This document shows, piece by piece, positions 8,967 to 20,913 of a DNA stretch of 64,000 nucleotides. Position 1 is the stretch's first letter. Each line of letters starts with the position of its first letter. The notes under the pieces are model-generated. The model had not been told where the DNA came from and did no database searches. It saw only the letters and a list, made by a program, of their open reading frames with translations. The position numbers and the translations under genes are program-made. The stretch comes from Pelovirga terrestris (lineage in GTDB: Bacteria; Desulfobacterota; Desulfuromonadia; Desulfuromonadales; Geopsychrobacteraceae), in assembly GCF_014773365.1 (NCBI RefSeq), contig NZ_JACWUN010000010.1, positions 62,001-126,000 on the forward strand. Reading direction: 5' to 3'.

Positions 8967-9722
8967 ATGACCGAAAGAATCAAGCTGACTGTTGCCTATG
9001 ACGGCAGCGCTTACGTCGGCTGGCAGTTGCAGCCCAACGGCATATCGATTCAACACTGCCTGGAGCAGGCATTGTTACAGCTCTCCGGTCAACAGCTGCG
9101 GGTCCATTCATCCGGGCGTACTGATGCCGGGGTTCATGCCCGAGGCATGGTTTGTCATTTTGATAGTGAACGGGTGCTGCCCCTGACCGCCTGGCGCGAT
9201 GGGTTGAATCGATTTCTGCCGGCAGATATAGCGGTGCGGGCGGCAGAAAAAGTAACTGATGACTTCCACGCACGCTATTGTGCTACCGGCAAACATTACC
9301 GCTATACTTTGTTGCGTGACCCGGTACGATCACCACTGGAGCGGCGGACCTGTTGGCGGGTAAAGGCTTCTCTCGATCTTGACCTGATGACGCAGGCCTG
9401 CAAAATCCTGACGGGCGTTCATGATTTTGTGGCGTTTCGCAGTGCCGGTTGCAGTTCCACAGTGACGCAAAAAGAGATCTACGCAATCAACCTGACCGAA
9501 GCGGATGCGCTGTTGTACGTCGATGTCTATGGTAGCGGTTTTTTGCGCCACATGGTGCGCATGATGGTAGGAACCCTGGTCGAAGTCGGGCGTGGTCGTC
9601 GGCCGGTTGAATGCCTGAAGTTGATGCTGGAGGATCCTGCCCGCGCCCCTGCGGCCATCACCGCCCCACCCCAGGGACTGTGCCTGATGTCTGTCGATTA
9701 TGCTATGTGTCAGTCAGTTTGA
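8967..9722 (+). CDS. truA: tRNA pseudouridine(38-40) synthase
   Basis: The 251-residue enzyme isomerises uridines 38-40 in the anticodon stem. The catalytic Asp is in the SSGRTDAGVHA motif near residue 50. Other conserved segments are YDGSAYVGWQ at the start and FLRHMVRMMVGTL near the end. The ATG at 8967 follows an in-frame TTG by one codon; the ATG is preferred. The gene is 20 bases after leuB and is probably co-transcribed. The following 110 bases contain the ribosomal-protein promoter. Confidence 0.95.
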   Translation: MTERIKLTVAYDGSAYVGWQLQPNGISIQHCLEQALLQLSGQQLRVHSSGRTDAGVHARGMVCHFDSERVLPLTAWRDGLNRFLPADIAVRAAEKVTDDFHARYCATGKHYRYTLLRDPVRSPLERRTCWRVKASLDLDLMTQACKILTGVHDFVAFRSAGCSSTVTQKEIYAINLTEADALLYVDVYGSGFLRHMVRMMVGTLVEVGRGRRPVECLKLMLEDPARAPAAITAPPQGLCLMSVDYAMCQSV

Positions 9723-9744
9723 CAAAGGATAGGCGAAAATTACC

Positions 9745-9773
9745 TTGACAGGGGTGATTTACTCGGATAAATT
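9745..9773 (+). promoter_or_regulatory. Promoter of rplM-rpsI
   Basis: A consensus TTGACA at 9745-9750 is followed after 17 bases by TAAATT at 9768-9773. The leader to rplM is about 50 bases. Confidence 0.75.
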
Positions 9774-9831
9774 TACCGCTTTGTGAGCCCCAAAACCCTT
9801 TTAATACGTCAGATGTTCAGAGAGGAACGCG

Positions 9832-10278
9832 ATGAGTACTGCAATCGCAAAAGAGCAGGATATCAATAGAGCCTGGTATGTCGTTGATCTGGAAGATGTT
9901 GTTCTGGGTCGCGCTGCTACAGAAATAGCCCGTATTTTGCGCGGCAAACACAAGCCGATCTACACGCCCAGTGTCGACACCGGCGATTTTGTCGTTGTTC
10001 TCAACGCCGACAAGATCAAGTTGACCGGTAATAAGCTGGCCGATAAGAAGTATTATCGGCACACGGGGTACCCGGGTGGTATCAGAGAAATCAATGCCGA
10101 AAAACTGCTTGCCAAAAAGCCGGAGATGCTGGTTCAGGCCGCGGTTAAAGGGATGTTGCCGAAAAACAAACTCGGACGCAAGATGTTCACTAAGATGAAG
10201 GTCTATGCCGGCAGCGAACATCCCCACATGGCGCAGCAACCCAAAGAATTGAAGATCGCATCAAGGGAGAATAGCTAA
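9832..10278 (+). CDS. rplM: 50S ribosomal protein L13
   Basis: The 148-residue protein binds 23S rRNA early in 50S assembly. Recognisable segments are [40 protein letters not shown] and [14 protein letters not shown]. The C-terminal [19 protein letters not shown] is the family signature. The order rplM-rpsI with one base between the stop and the next ATG is conserved in most bacteria. Confidence 0.98.
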   Translation: MSTAIAKEQDINRAWYVVDLEDVVLGRAATEIARILRGKHKPIYTPSVDTGDFVVVLNADKIKLTGNKLADKKYYRHTGYPGGIREINAEKLLAKKPEMLVQAAVKGMLPKNKLGRKMFTKMKVYAGSEHPHMAQQPKELKIASRENS

Positions 10279-10279
10279 C

Positions 10280-10672
10280 ATGGCAGAGCAGAAGTATTAT
10301 GCAACCGGTAAAAGAAAAACCTCTATTGCCCGGGTCTGGCTGACTCCAGGTAGTGGTGTTATCACTGTCAACAAGCGCCCGCTGGATGTATTTTTTGGTC
10401 GCGAAACATCCAAAATGGTTATTCGTCAACCGTTGGAGCTGACCGATAACCTCGGTAAATTCGATGTTTCTGTCAATGTTGTTGGCGGCGGTATTTCCGG
10501 TCAGGCTGGTGCCATCAAGCATGGTATTACCAAGGCCTTGCTTGAAGTTGATCCGGCCCTGCGCGGACTGTTGAAAAAAGCCGGTTTTATTACCCGTGAC
10601 AGTCGCATCAAGGAGCGGAAAAAATACGGTCGTGCTGCTGCCCGCCGGAGCTTCCAGTTCTCCAAACGTTAA
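10280..10672 (+). CDS. rpsI: 30S ribosomal protein S9
   Basis: The 130-residue protein has the family start [16 protein letters not shown], the [15 protein letters not shown] core and the basic tail ending SFQFSKR, which reaches the P-site tRNA. It follows rplM with a one-base gap and ends at a terminator 33 bases downstream. Confidence 0.98.
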   Translation: MAEQKYYATGKRKTSIARVWLTPGSGVITVNKRPLDVFFGRETSKMVIRQPLELTDNLGKFDVSVNVVGGGISGQAGAIKHGITKALLEVDPALRGLLKKAGFITRDSRIKERKKYGRAAARRSFQFSKR

Positions 10673-10704
10673 TCAAGATTTTTGCTTTTATTTTTATTGC
10701 CGAC

Positions 10705-10740
10705 AAAAAGGGAAGCCCGTTTATGGGTTTCCCTTTTTTT
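10705..10740 (+). terminator. Terminator of rplM-rpsI
   Basis: AAAAAGGGAA.CCC and GGG.TTCCCTTTTTTT form a long stem with a short loop and a run of seven T residues. Confidence 0.9.
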
Positions 10741-10893
10741 GCTGAGGCTGGCAGTTTGCTCCTTAGATAGCGTAAGATGGTCCAAGTTTAAGTGATTCGG
10801 GTTGTCGTTGTGCTGGCTTAACAGGGAAAGAACGGTTATGCCATGCTGACTTTGTCGTAATTTTTCATCCTTCCCCTGTCGATGGAGTGTGAC

Positions 10894-11931
10894 ATGGTAA
10901 AAGTTGCTGTTGCCGGTGCCAGCGGTTATACCGGGGTTGAGTTGCTGCGCTTGCTGGTCGGGCATCCCCAGGTCGAAATTTGTGCAGTTACTTCGCGTCA
11001 GCACGAAGGGGTCCAAGTCAATAAGGTCTTCCCATCGCTGAACGGTTTTTGTGATCTGGTATGTGAGCCGCTGGATGTTGCTGCGATTGCGAAAAAGGCT
11101 GATCTGGTTTTTACCGCGCTCCCTCATCAATCAGCCATGGCTGTGGTGCCTGGATTCCTTGCAGCTGGTTGTCGGGTTGTCGATCTGTCTGCCGACTACC
11201 GTCTTAACGATCAAGCCGTCTATGAGCACTGGTATCAACCCCATACCAGCCCGGAACTTTTTTCAGAGGCGATTTATGGTTTGCCTGAACGCTACCGTGA
11301 ATCGATTAAAACGGCTCGGTTGGTCGCCAATCCGGGTTGTTATCCCACCAGTGTCATTCTCGCCCTGGCACCATTATTGGAACAACAATTGGTTGATGCC
11401 CGCAGTTTGATCATCGACAGTAAATCCGGTGCCAGCGGTGCCGGGCGTGGTCTTAAGGAAGGTTCGTTGTTTTGCGAGGTCAATGATGGTTTCAAGGCGT
11501 ATGGTGTCGGCAATCACCGCCATACCCCGGAAATAGAGCAGGAGTTGAGTCAGGTGGCAGGTTTCGAGGTGTGCATCAATTTTACTCCACACCTGTTGCC
11601 GGTGAACCGCGGCATTCTCTCGACCTGCTATGCGACCTTGCTTAAGGGGCAGTCAGCAGCTGAGTTGCTGGCTTTTTACCAGCAGCGTTATGCTGATGAA
11701 CCTTTTGTCCGGGTTCTGCCGGAAGGCGAATTGCCTAATATTGCCTATGTGCGCGGTACCAATTTTTGCGACATCGGTCTGGTTGTTGATGCACGCACCG
11801 GGCGGGTGATTGTCGTTTCTGTCATTGATAACCTGGTCAAAGGGGCCGCGGGGCAGGCACTGCATAATATGAATCTGATGTATGGGTTTAACGAGACCCA
11901 TGGATTGGGAATCGTACCGACCTTTCCCTGA
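10894..11931 (+). CDS. argC: N-acetyl-gamma-glutamyl-phosphate reductase
   Basis: The 345-residue NADPH-dependent enzyme catalyses the third step of arginine (ornithine) synthesis. The Rossmann start [18 protein letters not shown] and the catalytic Cys149 in [10 protein letters not shown] are present, with KSGASGAGR and [13 protein letters not shown] later. Residue count fits the long single-domain ArgC class. The start at 10894 has GGAG six bases upstream; an ATG at 10882 overlaps that site. No other arginine gene is near. It stands alone between the S9 terminator and the pseudokinase gene. Confidence 0.95.
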   Translation: MVKVAVAGASGYTGVELLRLLVGHPQVEICAVTSRQHEGVQVNKVFPSLNGFCDLVCEPLDVAAIAKKADLVFTALPHQSAMAVVPGFLAAGCRVVDLSADYRLNDQAVYEHWYQPHTSPELFSEAIYGLPERYRESIKTARLVANPGCYPTSVILALAPLLEQQLVDARSLIIDSKSGASGAGRGLKEGSLFCEVNDGFKAYGVGNHRHTPEIEQELSQVAGFEVCINFTPHLLPVNRGILSTCYATLLKGQSAAELLAFYQQRYADEPFVRVLPEGELPNIAYVRGTNFCDIGLVVDARTGRVIVVSVIDNLVKGAAGQALHNMNLMYGFNETHGLGIVPTFP

Positions 11932-12041
11932 GATGTGACTTTTGCTATTTGTGACGTTTTAGCTGTAATTCATGGCGCAGCGTCGGTGATCCTGTGACCA
12001 AGATGAAACGAAAGAATTCAGTTCTTTAAGCAGGTGATATC

Positions 12042-14177
12042 ATGTTGGATCAGGGACAAACAATTGCTGATTGCACGGTGATCCGTCTGTTGGCGCAGTT
12101 CGATTCGCATCTGGAGTATCTGGTTGCGACCGGGTCGGTTGAACAGAAGCTGGTCCAGTTCACCACTGCCCCTGACTGGAGTCGTGCGCAGCGTCAGGCC
12201 TTTCATCATCAGATGGAAACCCTGTGCGGGTTAAAAATTCCTGCCGTGGGTGTGCCGGTCAGGGCCGTCGAATATGAAAGCGCACTGTTTTGCCTGTACC
12301 CGCTGCCGCCAGGAGAGCCGCTGCAGAAGACCTTGAGCGCCGAACATTCGGTACGGTCGTCACTGGAGCTGATCCACACTCTCACCACGTTGCTCGAACC
12401 GGCTCACCGGCAGCAACTTTTTCATGGGGCCCTGTCGCCCCATAGCCTTTATCTGGACAACGGTCAGCCCTACCTAGCCGATTTTTCTCTGGCTTCCCTG
12501 GTAGTGTTTGATTATCGCACGGCGGTTGAAGCAGAGTATGCCAGTCCTGAACAGATACGTGGTGAGCCTCCTGGAACAGCATCAGATATTTATAGCCTCG
12601 GCTGTTTGTTTTATGCATTGTTGACCGGGCGCCCACCTTTTTTGGGCAGTGATGCCTTTACGGTCGGGATGCAGCATCTGAATGACGGCTTTCCTGAGTT
12701 GCCCGCCCCCCTGGTATTTTGTGCCGAACTGTTAAAGGGGATGACGGTAAAGCCGGCGTCAGAACGCTTGTCTCTTGCCCAGGTCAGGTCACAATGTGAG
12801 GAACTGCTCAGCCTTGAGGCGCTGGATCAGATTCCCGCTCGTATTGATGCCTTGCCACCTGCGTCTGATGAAGAAACCAGGATTCAGCTGGACGAGCAGG
12901 ATGCGATGGCAATGGTGGCCCGCATTGAGGATCAGTTGCGCGCTATCGAAGCCAAAACGACTGATGATGCTGCAACGACACAAAGCCAGGCAGAAGAAGA
13001 GCTCTCTCTGTCCTTCTCTGCGTCACCGCCATCGAAGATATCGTCACCGCGTCGGTTTTTTTTCATGTTGGTTGGCCTGGTTGTCGGTTTCTGTCTGGGT
13101 GCCCTGTTTTTTGACTTTTTTCTTGCTCGGTCCAGTGACGCGCCGCCTCCACCTGTGTTTGCGGTTGAAGCCGTGCCCCCTGACTATACGAACAGTACCC
13201 GGTTGTGGCTTGAGGGTGATCTGGAGGGAGCCCAGCGTGACCTGAAGCGTTTGCTGGAAAATTTTCCTGATCATCCCCAGATTCATAATAACCTGGCAGC
13301 TGTCGCTGCCGCCCGGGGTGATATAGAATCCGCTCGAGAATGGCTGGAACAGGCGATTGTCCTCGATGCCCAAACGGCAACAATTTATCGCAATCTGGGG
13401 TCGGTTTATGCTGAGATCGCTCGGGGTTCTTACGGACGTGCCTTGCAGTTTGATTATGAGCAGCATATGCCATTACAGTTGAATTTTTTCACCAACCAGG
13501 GGGTTGCTTCCATGCCATCAGGAGTTGATCCTGACAGCGTCCCGGTCATAGCGGCCTCTAATGAAGGGGGTGCCACCCAGACAGAGGCTGAATCTGTTGT
13601 CCCCCTGTCTGCGAAGTCCCGGCCCGAAGAATCGATGGATAGAACTTCTGTCCCCGCCGGCGTTCCTGCTGGCGCTGATCAAGTCGACACGGCTATGGCA
13701 GAATCAACCGTTATTCTAAGTCAAAAGGCCGCAGATAGTCCCATTCCTGTCGTTGAACCACAACCAGGTCCAGCCGGCGAGGAAGTTGTCCCTGGTGATG
13801 TTGCCGCCGCTGCGGTCGTTTCTTTGCCGGAAGACCCTGTCCGCTTTCTTCAGCGCTGGGCTGCCACCTGGTCAGCGCAGGATATCGAGGGATATCTGGC
13901 ATTTTACAGTGACGAGTTTGAGCCCGCAGGTGGTCTCGACTATGAAGAATGGATCAGACAACGACGTCAGCGGTTAGGGCAGCCCGAAGAAATTCTGGTG
14001 ACGCTGGGAGAGGTCGATTTGCGCCGTGAAACTGAGAGCTTTGTCCAGCTCGAGGTCATTCAGGATTATCATAGTGAACGCTATTCTGATCGTACCCGCA
14101 AGCTGTTTGAGCTGCGGCGGCAGGGTAGCAGCTGGGCAATTGAGCGCGAGCGTGCCCTGGAGCTGATGTATCGATGA
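12042..14177 (+). CDS. Membrane pseudokinase with TPR and C-terminal NTF2-like domain
   Basis: A 711-residue protein of unusual build. Residues about 10-255 resemble a Ser/Thr protein kinase fold: the activation-segment end YASPEQIRGEPPGTASDIYSLGCLFY and LLTGRPPF are clear. The catalytic residues are missing: the HRDLKPxN loop reads HGALSPHS (128-135), the DFG motif reads DFS (147-149) and no glycine-rich loop is seen, so it is predicted to be inactive. Residues about 339-361 form one membrane segment. A periplasmic part has TPR-like repeats (about 385-475), a long low-complexity linker rich in Pro, Ala, Glu and Ser, and an NTF2-like domain (about 600-709) like the C-terminal domain of Cds6-type L,D-transpeptidases. 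Its stop overlaps the start of the L,D-transpeptidase gene, which suggests the two proteins act together. Confidence 0.8.
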   Translation: MLDQGQTIADCTVIRLLAQFDSHLEYLVATGSVEQKLVQFTTAPDWSRAQRQAFHHQMETLCGLKIPAVGVPVRAVEYESALFCLYPLPPGEPLQKTLSAEHSVRSSLELIHTLTTLLEPAHRQQLFHGALSPHSLYLDNGQPYLADFSLASLVVFDYRTAVEAEYASPEQIRGEPPGTASDIYSLGCLFYALLTGRPPFLGSDAFTVGMQHLNDGFPELPAPLVFCAELLKGMTVKPASERLSLAQVRSQCEELLSLEALDQIPARIDALPPASDEETRIQLDEQDAMAMVARIEDQLRAIEAKTTDDAATTQSQAEEELSLSFSASPPSKISSPRRFFFMLVGLVVGFCLGALFFDFFLARSSDAPPPPVFAVEAVPPDYTNSTRLWLEGDLEGAQRDLKRLLENFPDHPQIHNNLAAVAAARGDIESAREWLEQAIVLDAQTATIYRNLGSVYAEIARGSYGRALQFDYEQHMPLQLNFFTNQGVASMPSGVDPDSVPVIAASNEGGATQTEAESVVPLSAKSRPEESMDRTSVPAGVPAGADQVDTAMAESTVILSQKAADSPIPVVEPQPGPAGEEVVPGDVAAAAVVSLPEDPVRFLQRWAATWSAQDIEGYLAFYSDEFEPAGGLDYEEWIRQRRQRLGQPEEILVTLGEVDLRRETESFVQLEVIQDYHSERYSDRTRKLFELRRQGSSWAIERERALELMYR

Positions 14178-15511
14178 TCAGAATCGCTGTTACTGCTCTG
14201 TTTTTTGTCCTGCTGATTGTCGCTACTGTGGTACGGGTTGTTGCCCTGTGGCCACAACCCTCTTCTGAGGTTGTTCAGCCACTGCCGCTCGCGGGTGTTG
14301 CTGCTACCACACCCGGGTCCTTATCTGTTGCGCCGCCGGCAGGACTGTTTGAACGGCTGCAGGGGCGTTTTGACGACTCAGACAATCACTATGAATCCTT
14401 GCTGTTGCAAGGACTACTGCTGTTTCACCATGGTCATATTGACCAGTCGATCTCCCGGATCGAGCTGCTGACCCGCCAGGCCCCCCGCTTTGAACTTGCC
14501 CACCTGGTCCTTGGCGACTTGTTGCTGGCACGCTTTACCCCGCTTAAGACCATCGGTGGGGCGGTACCACAGTTCGAGGGTCAAGATTATCATCAGCGCC
14601 TGGATGAATTACGCAGTGAAGCGCGGGCCCGTCTGCACGGCTACTTGTCGCGAATGGATGACCATCAGAGCCCTCGTGCATTGGTATCGCTGGGAGAGAA
14701 AACTCCCTATGCCCTGGTGATTGATAAAAGTAAAAACCGCCTTTATGTGTTCCGTAATCAGGGAGAGGGGGTGCCGCCACGGCTTGTCGATGATTTCTAT
14801 ATTGTTCTCGGACAACAGGTGGGAGACAAAATGATCGAAGGGGACCTTAAAACCCCCACTGGAACCTATTTTGTGACCAGCTATATCGACCCGGAAAAAC
14901 TCCCCCCCATGTATGGTAGTGGTGCCTTTCCCATTAATTATCCCAACGAATACGACCGTCGCCGTAATAAAAGCGGATTTGGTATCTGGCTGCACGGAAC
15001 CGATCGCTCACTCTTCAGCCGTCCTCCGCTGGATAGTGAGGGCTGTGTCGTGTTAACCAACGAAGAGTTTGAACACATTCGTGAATATGTTCAGATTGGC
15101 CGGACTCCGGTGGTCATCACTGAAGGGCTGGAGTGGCTACCCCCTGGCGACTGGCAAAGACAGAATCAGGACGTTAAGGATTTTATCGAAGAGTGGCGCC
15201 ACCAGTGGGAAGAGGGCGATCTGCAGGGGTATCTTAACCTGTATGCAGATGATTTCTGGTCAGCCGGGCACGATTATCATAGCTGGAGCCGTTATAAGCA
15301 GCAGGTGTTTTCATCAAAAACCTATCAGCAGATCGCCGTAAGTGACCTGTCGCTGTACGAGTATCCCCGTCAGGACAACGAGCCGGCGATGATTGTTGCC
15401 AATTTTGTTCAGCACTATCGTTCCAATAATTTTAACGGCGATATGCGAAAACGTCTGTACCTGGTAAAGCAACAGAATCAATGGCAGGTGTTATACGAAG
15501 GAGGGCAATAG
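14174..15511 (+). CDS. Periplasmic L,D-transpeptidase (YafK/Cds6-like) with C-terminal NTF2-like domain
   Basis: The 445-residue protein has an N-terminal membrane anchor or signal segment (residues about 4-26), a helical, possibly TPR-like region (about 55-160) and a YkuD-type catalytic domain (about 175-310). The active-site pattern HGTD...SEGCVVLT has His274 and Cys291 in the expected HG(x)nSxGC order. Such enzymes make 3-3 peptidoglycan cross-links, attach lipoproteins to the wall or cleave such bonds. Residues about 335-443 form an NTF2-like domain similar to the one closing the upstream pseudokinase. The ATG overlaps the upstream stop (ATGA), which implies coupled translation. Confidence 0.88.
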   Translation: MIRIAVTALFFVLLIVATVVRVVALWPQPSSEVVQPLPLAGVAATTPGSLSVAPPAGLFERLQGRFDDSDNHYESLLLQGLLLFHHGHIDQSISRIELLTRQAPRFELAHLVLGDLLLARFTPLKTIGGAVPQFEGQDYHQRLDELRSEARARLHGYLSRMDDHQSPRALVSLGEKTPYALVIDKSKNRLYVFRNQGEGVPPRLVDDFYIVLGQQVGDKMIEGDLKTPTGTYFVTSYIDPEKLPPMYGSGAFPINYPNEYDRRRNKSGFGIWLHGTDRSLFSRPPLDSEGCVVLTNEEFEHIREYVQIGRTPVVITEGLEWLPPGDWQRQNQDVKDFIEEWRHQWEEGDLQGYLNLYADDFWSAGHDYHSWSRYKQQVFSSKTYQQIAVSDLSLYEYPRQDNEPAMIVANFVQHYRSNNFNGDMRKRLYLVKQQNQWQVLYEGGQ

Positions 15512-15712
15512 CACAGAACCATCATGGCAGAACCGTCGGTTGCCCCTGACTATGGTTTGACACTTAAATGTCGCAGAGAGTTATGTTTCATGTCTTTACT
15601 GCTGCAGCAAAAAACAGCGCTCGGAAGTCGTGTCGACTCGGCGAAAGCAATTGACAACAGGGATCAACTATGATTTTCTTAGCCGCTATTTGAACGATTC
15701 TGGATTGGTTTG

Positions 15713-17888
<2,176 letters not shown>

Positions 17889-17956
17889 TGACTGATCCCG
17901 CATCTGTATTTTAAACAAAGATTGCTATCTGTCCAACAAAAAACAAGGAGAACAAC

Positions 17957-18259
17957 ATGATTTCAAATGCTTACGCAATGGCTGAAGGCGCCTCCCAGCA
18001 AGGCAACCCATACTCCGGCATCATTATGCTGGTGGCTATGTTTGCCATCTTTTATTTTCTGCTCATTCGTCCGCAGCAAAAACGCGCCAAGCAGCACCGT
18101 GAACTGATCTCCAATTTGAAATCTGGAGAATCTGTGGTCACTGCCGGTGGTATCCATGGCAAGATTACTGCCGTAGAAGACGCGGTCGTTACCCTTGAAG
18201 TTGCTAATGGGGTGAAAATCAAACTGAATCGTGGCTCTATTACTGAGGTACGGCAGTAA
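17957..18259 (+). CDS. yajC: Preprotein translocase accessory subunit YajC
   Basis: A 100-residue single-span membrane protein. The hydrophobic segment IIMLVAMFAIFYFLLIRPQQKR at residues about 22-43 ends in the conserved RPQQKR, then a cytoplasmic part contains VVTAGGIHGKI. It is part of the SecDF-YajC complex that helps SecYEG during late export. AAGGAG precedes the ATG. secD follows after about 100 bases. Confidence 0.95.
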   Translation: MISNAYAMAEGASQQGNPYSGIIMLVAMFAIFYFLLIRPQQKRAKQHRELISNLKSGESVVTAGGIHGKITAVEDAVVTLEVANGVKIKLNRGSITEVRQ

Positions 18260-18267
18260 CTCGGTGC

Positions 18268-18289
18268 CGCAACTAAAAAACGAGTTGCG
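18268..18289 (+). other. Intercistronic hairpin between yajC and secD
   Basis: CGCAACT and AGTTGCG form a seven-base-pair stem around an A-rich eight-base loop. There is no T tract, so termination is unlikely; it may mark processing or affect secD translation. Confidence 0.45.
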
Positions 18290-18363
18290 TATCCATTGTG
18301 ACATTCAGATGGATAAGATGGAAAGTATTCACGTTGTCATTGCTCAAGGGAGATACGACACAG

Positions 18364-19962
18364 ATGTCTAATAGTCTTAAGACCCGCGGCCTGGTGGTTT
18401 TGTTCTGCCTGCTTCTGTCGCTGTTCGCACTTGTCCCGACGCTGCTGCGCGGTAATGTGCCGTCATGGTGGCCGGAAACTTTCGGGCCGATACAGCTTGG
18501 ACTGGATCTGCAGGGAGGGATGCATCTGGTGCTTGGCGTCGATGTCGACAAGGCCGTTGAGAGCCGCGTTGATACGATCATCGACCAGACTGATATCCGT
18601 TTGAAAGAAGAGGATATCATCTACAAACGGATAGAGCGCAGACAGGGTGATCGACTGGTTGTCCAGGTCTACGATGAAGATGAAGGGCGTAAGGTTGAGG
18701 CTCTGATGAAGAGCGAATTTCCTGCCCTTGAGCCGGCGACTATTACCGGCGCAGGCGGTTACATCGAAAAGCATTTTCGTTTGAGTGATGATGAGATTGA
18801 AAACATCAGGGACTATGCGGTTCGTCAGGCGCTGGAAACTATGCGTAATCGAGTTGACCAGTTTGGCGTCAGCGAGCCGACTTTGCAGCGTCAGACCGGC
18901 AATCGGATTCTGATCCAGCTGCCGGGGGTCGCGGATCCGGATCGCGCTATCTCCCTACTGGGCAAAACCGCGCGGCTCGAATTCAAAATGGTCGATGAAA
19001 CCGCCAATATTCAAGAGGCACTGGCTGGACGAGTGCCGGAAGGCAGTGAACTACTGTACGAGCGAAGCACTAATCGTGCTACCGGAGTGGAGACGGAAAT
19101 TCCCCTGGTCGTGTCTAGACAGACGGTTCTTACCGGCGATTTGCTGGCCGATGCCAATGTCCGTATTGATTCTCGTTTTAACGAACCCTACGTCTCGATC
19201 GATTTTAACGCTGTCGGAGCACGTCGTTTTGATCAGATCACCGCTGCCAACGTAGGCCGCCGCATGGCCATTGTCCTTGATGACACGGTTTACTCCGCGC
19301 CGGTGATCCGTGAGCGGATTGCCGGGGGCAGTGCCCAGATTTCGGGCTCTTTTACCTCGCAGCAGGCGACCGATCTGGCCATTGTTTTGCGGGCCGGCTC
19401 CTTGCCGGCACCGGTTGAAATACTTGAAAATCGTACCGTCGGGCCCTCTTTGGGACAGGATTCGATTGATAGCGGAATCCAGTCGATCTGGGTCGGCGCC
19501 CTGATGGTTCTGGTGGTTATTGTCGTCTATTACCAGCTGTCCGGTTTAGTTGCCATCAGTGCCCTGCTGATGAACCTGTTTTTCATCGCCGGCATGTTGT
19601 CGATGTTCGGTGCGACCCTGACCCTGCCCGGCTTAGCCGGGATTGTCCTGACGGTTGGTATGGCGGTTGATGCCAATGTCCTTATTTTTGAGCGCATCCG
19701 CGAAGAATTGGCGCTGGGGCGAGCGCCCAAACTGGCCATAGAGTCAGGTTATAGCAAAGCCTTTTCAACCATTATTGACGCCAACCTGACGACTCTGCTG
19801 GCCGCTCTTGTATTATTCCAGTTTGGTACCGGGCCAGTGCGTGGATTTGCCGTTACTCTCTCGATCGGGATTATTGCTTCGTTGTTTACCGCGATCTTTG
19901 TCTCCCGTTTCATCTTTGATTTTTACTTGAAAAACCGCAATGTTAAGCGGTTGAGTATATAA
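18364..19962 (+). CDS. secD: Protein translocase subunit SecD
   Basis: The 532-residue protein has one N-terminal membrane helix, a large periplasmic domain and five further helices. The D1 motif GLDLQGGMHLVLGVD lies near residue 42, and the D4-type segment GLAGIVLTVGMAVDANVLIFERIREEL lies in the membrane part. With SecF it uses the proton gradient to pull translocating proteins into the periplasm. The ATG at 18364 follows AAGGGAG; an upstream in-frame ATG at 18298 would place a basic leader before the first helix and is not preferred. secF follows after 13 bases. Confidence 0.96.
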   Translation: MSNSLKTRGLVVLFCLLLSLFALVPTLLRGNVPSWWPETFGPIQLGLDLQGGMHLVLGVDVDKAVESRVDTIIDQTDIRLKEEDIIYKRIERRQGDRLVVQVYDEDEGRKVEALMKSEFPALEPATITGAGGYIEKHFRLSDDEIENIRDYAVRQALETMRNRVDQFGVSEPTLQRQTGNRILIQLPGVADPDRAISLLGKTARLEFKMVDETANIQEALAGRVPEGSELLYERSTNRATGVETEIPLVVSRQTVLTGDLLADANVRIDSRFNEPYVSIDFNAVGARRFDQITAANVGRRMAIVLDDTVYSAPVIRERIAGGSAQISGSFTSQQATDLAIVLRAGSLPAPVEILENRTVGPSLGQDSIDSGIQSIWVGALMVLVVIVVYYQLSGLVAISALLMNLFFIAGMLSMFGATLTLPGLAGIVLTVGMAVDANVLIFERIREELALGRAPKLAIESGYSKAFSTIIDANLTTLLAALVLFQFGTGPVRGFAVTLSIGIIASLFTAIFVSRFIFDFYLKNRNVKRLSI

Positions 19963-19975
19963 GGAGAAAGACGGC

Positions 19976-20881
19976 ATGCAACTCATTAAGCCGGGTATTA
20001 ATATTGATTTTATCGGCAAACGCAAGTTTGCGCTCATTATATCGCTGGTGCTTATCCTGGCCGGTTTTGCTTCGTTGGTTCGCCACGGCGGCCCTCATTA
20101 CGGGATCGATTTTGCCGGAGGGACCCTGGTTCAGGTCCAGTTTGAACGCCAGACCCATGCTGCAGAAATCAACGCTGCTCTTGCCGATGTTGATCTGGGA
20201 GTTCCTGTTGTCCAGCGTTTTGGCGAAGACACTAATGAATTTTTGATTCGTGTTGAGCGTTCTACTGGCGAATTACAGGGCATTTCGATGCTGATTACAG
20301 AAAGCCTCGAACAATCATACGGAGCCGGACAGGTTGAGGTGCGCCGGGTGGAAATGGTTGGTCCCCAGGTCGGCAAGGATTTACGTAACAAGGGGATGTG
20401 GGCTATTTTTTATGCCATGCTGGGGATTCTGGCCTACATCTCATGGCGTTTTGAGTTTCGTTTTGCGGTTGGTGCTATTATTGCTCTGGTTCACGATGTG
20501 GTGATTACCCTGGGGATGTTCAGTCTCTTTGCCAAGGAAATTGATCTGCCCATTATTGCGGCTTTTCTTGCCATTATCGGCTATTCCCTGAATGATACGA
20601 TCATTGTCTATGACCGGATTCGTGAAAACCTCGGTAAACATAACAAGGAAAGTTTCACCTTCATTCTCAATCGCAGCATCAATGAAACCCTTTCCCGTAC
20701 CATTATCACCTCAGGCACAACCTTGTTGGTTGTTCTGTCGTTGTTTGTTCTGGGCGGCGGGGTCATTCATAACTTTGCCTTCGCCATGCTTGTCGGGGTT
20801 CTGGTAGGTACTTACTCCTCTATTTTTGTTGCCAGTCCGCTGCTGCTGTTGTGGCAGAAAAAAACGGCTAAGGCAGCCTGA
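19976..20881 (+). CDS. secF: Protein translocase subunit SecF
   Basis: The 301-residue partner of SecD. The first helix is followed by GIDFAGGTLVQVQF, the SecF form of the D1 motif. Five helices in the C-terminal half include GYSLNDTIIVYDRIRENL and a region TLSRTIITSGTTLLVVL, typical for SecF. AAGGAG lies ten bases before the ATG. The gene ends the yajC-secD-secF set. Confidence 0.97.
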   Translation: MQLIKPGINIDFIGKRKFALIISLVLILAGFASLVRHGGPHYGIDFAGGTLVQVQFERQTHAAEINAALADVDLGVPVVQRFGEDTNEFLIRVERSTGELQGISMLITESLEQSYGAGQVEVRRVEMVGPQVGKDLRNKGMWAIFYAMLGILAYISWRFEFRFAVGAIIALVHDVVITLGMFSLFAKEIDLPIIAAFLAIIGYSLNDTIIVYDRIRENLGKHNKESFTFILNRSINETLSRTIITSGTTLLVVLSLFVLGGGVIHNFAFAMLVGVLVGTYSSIFVASPLLLLWQKKTAKAA

Positions 20882-20913
20882 TTATACCATCGTCACCAGC
20901 AAATGGAGTAACA

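Noticed and set aside
15590-15673. A 27-codon frame with an ATG upstream of queA
   Set aside because: No strong ribosome-binding site and no feature to support a peptide; too short to judge.
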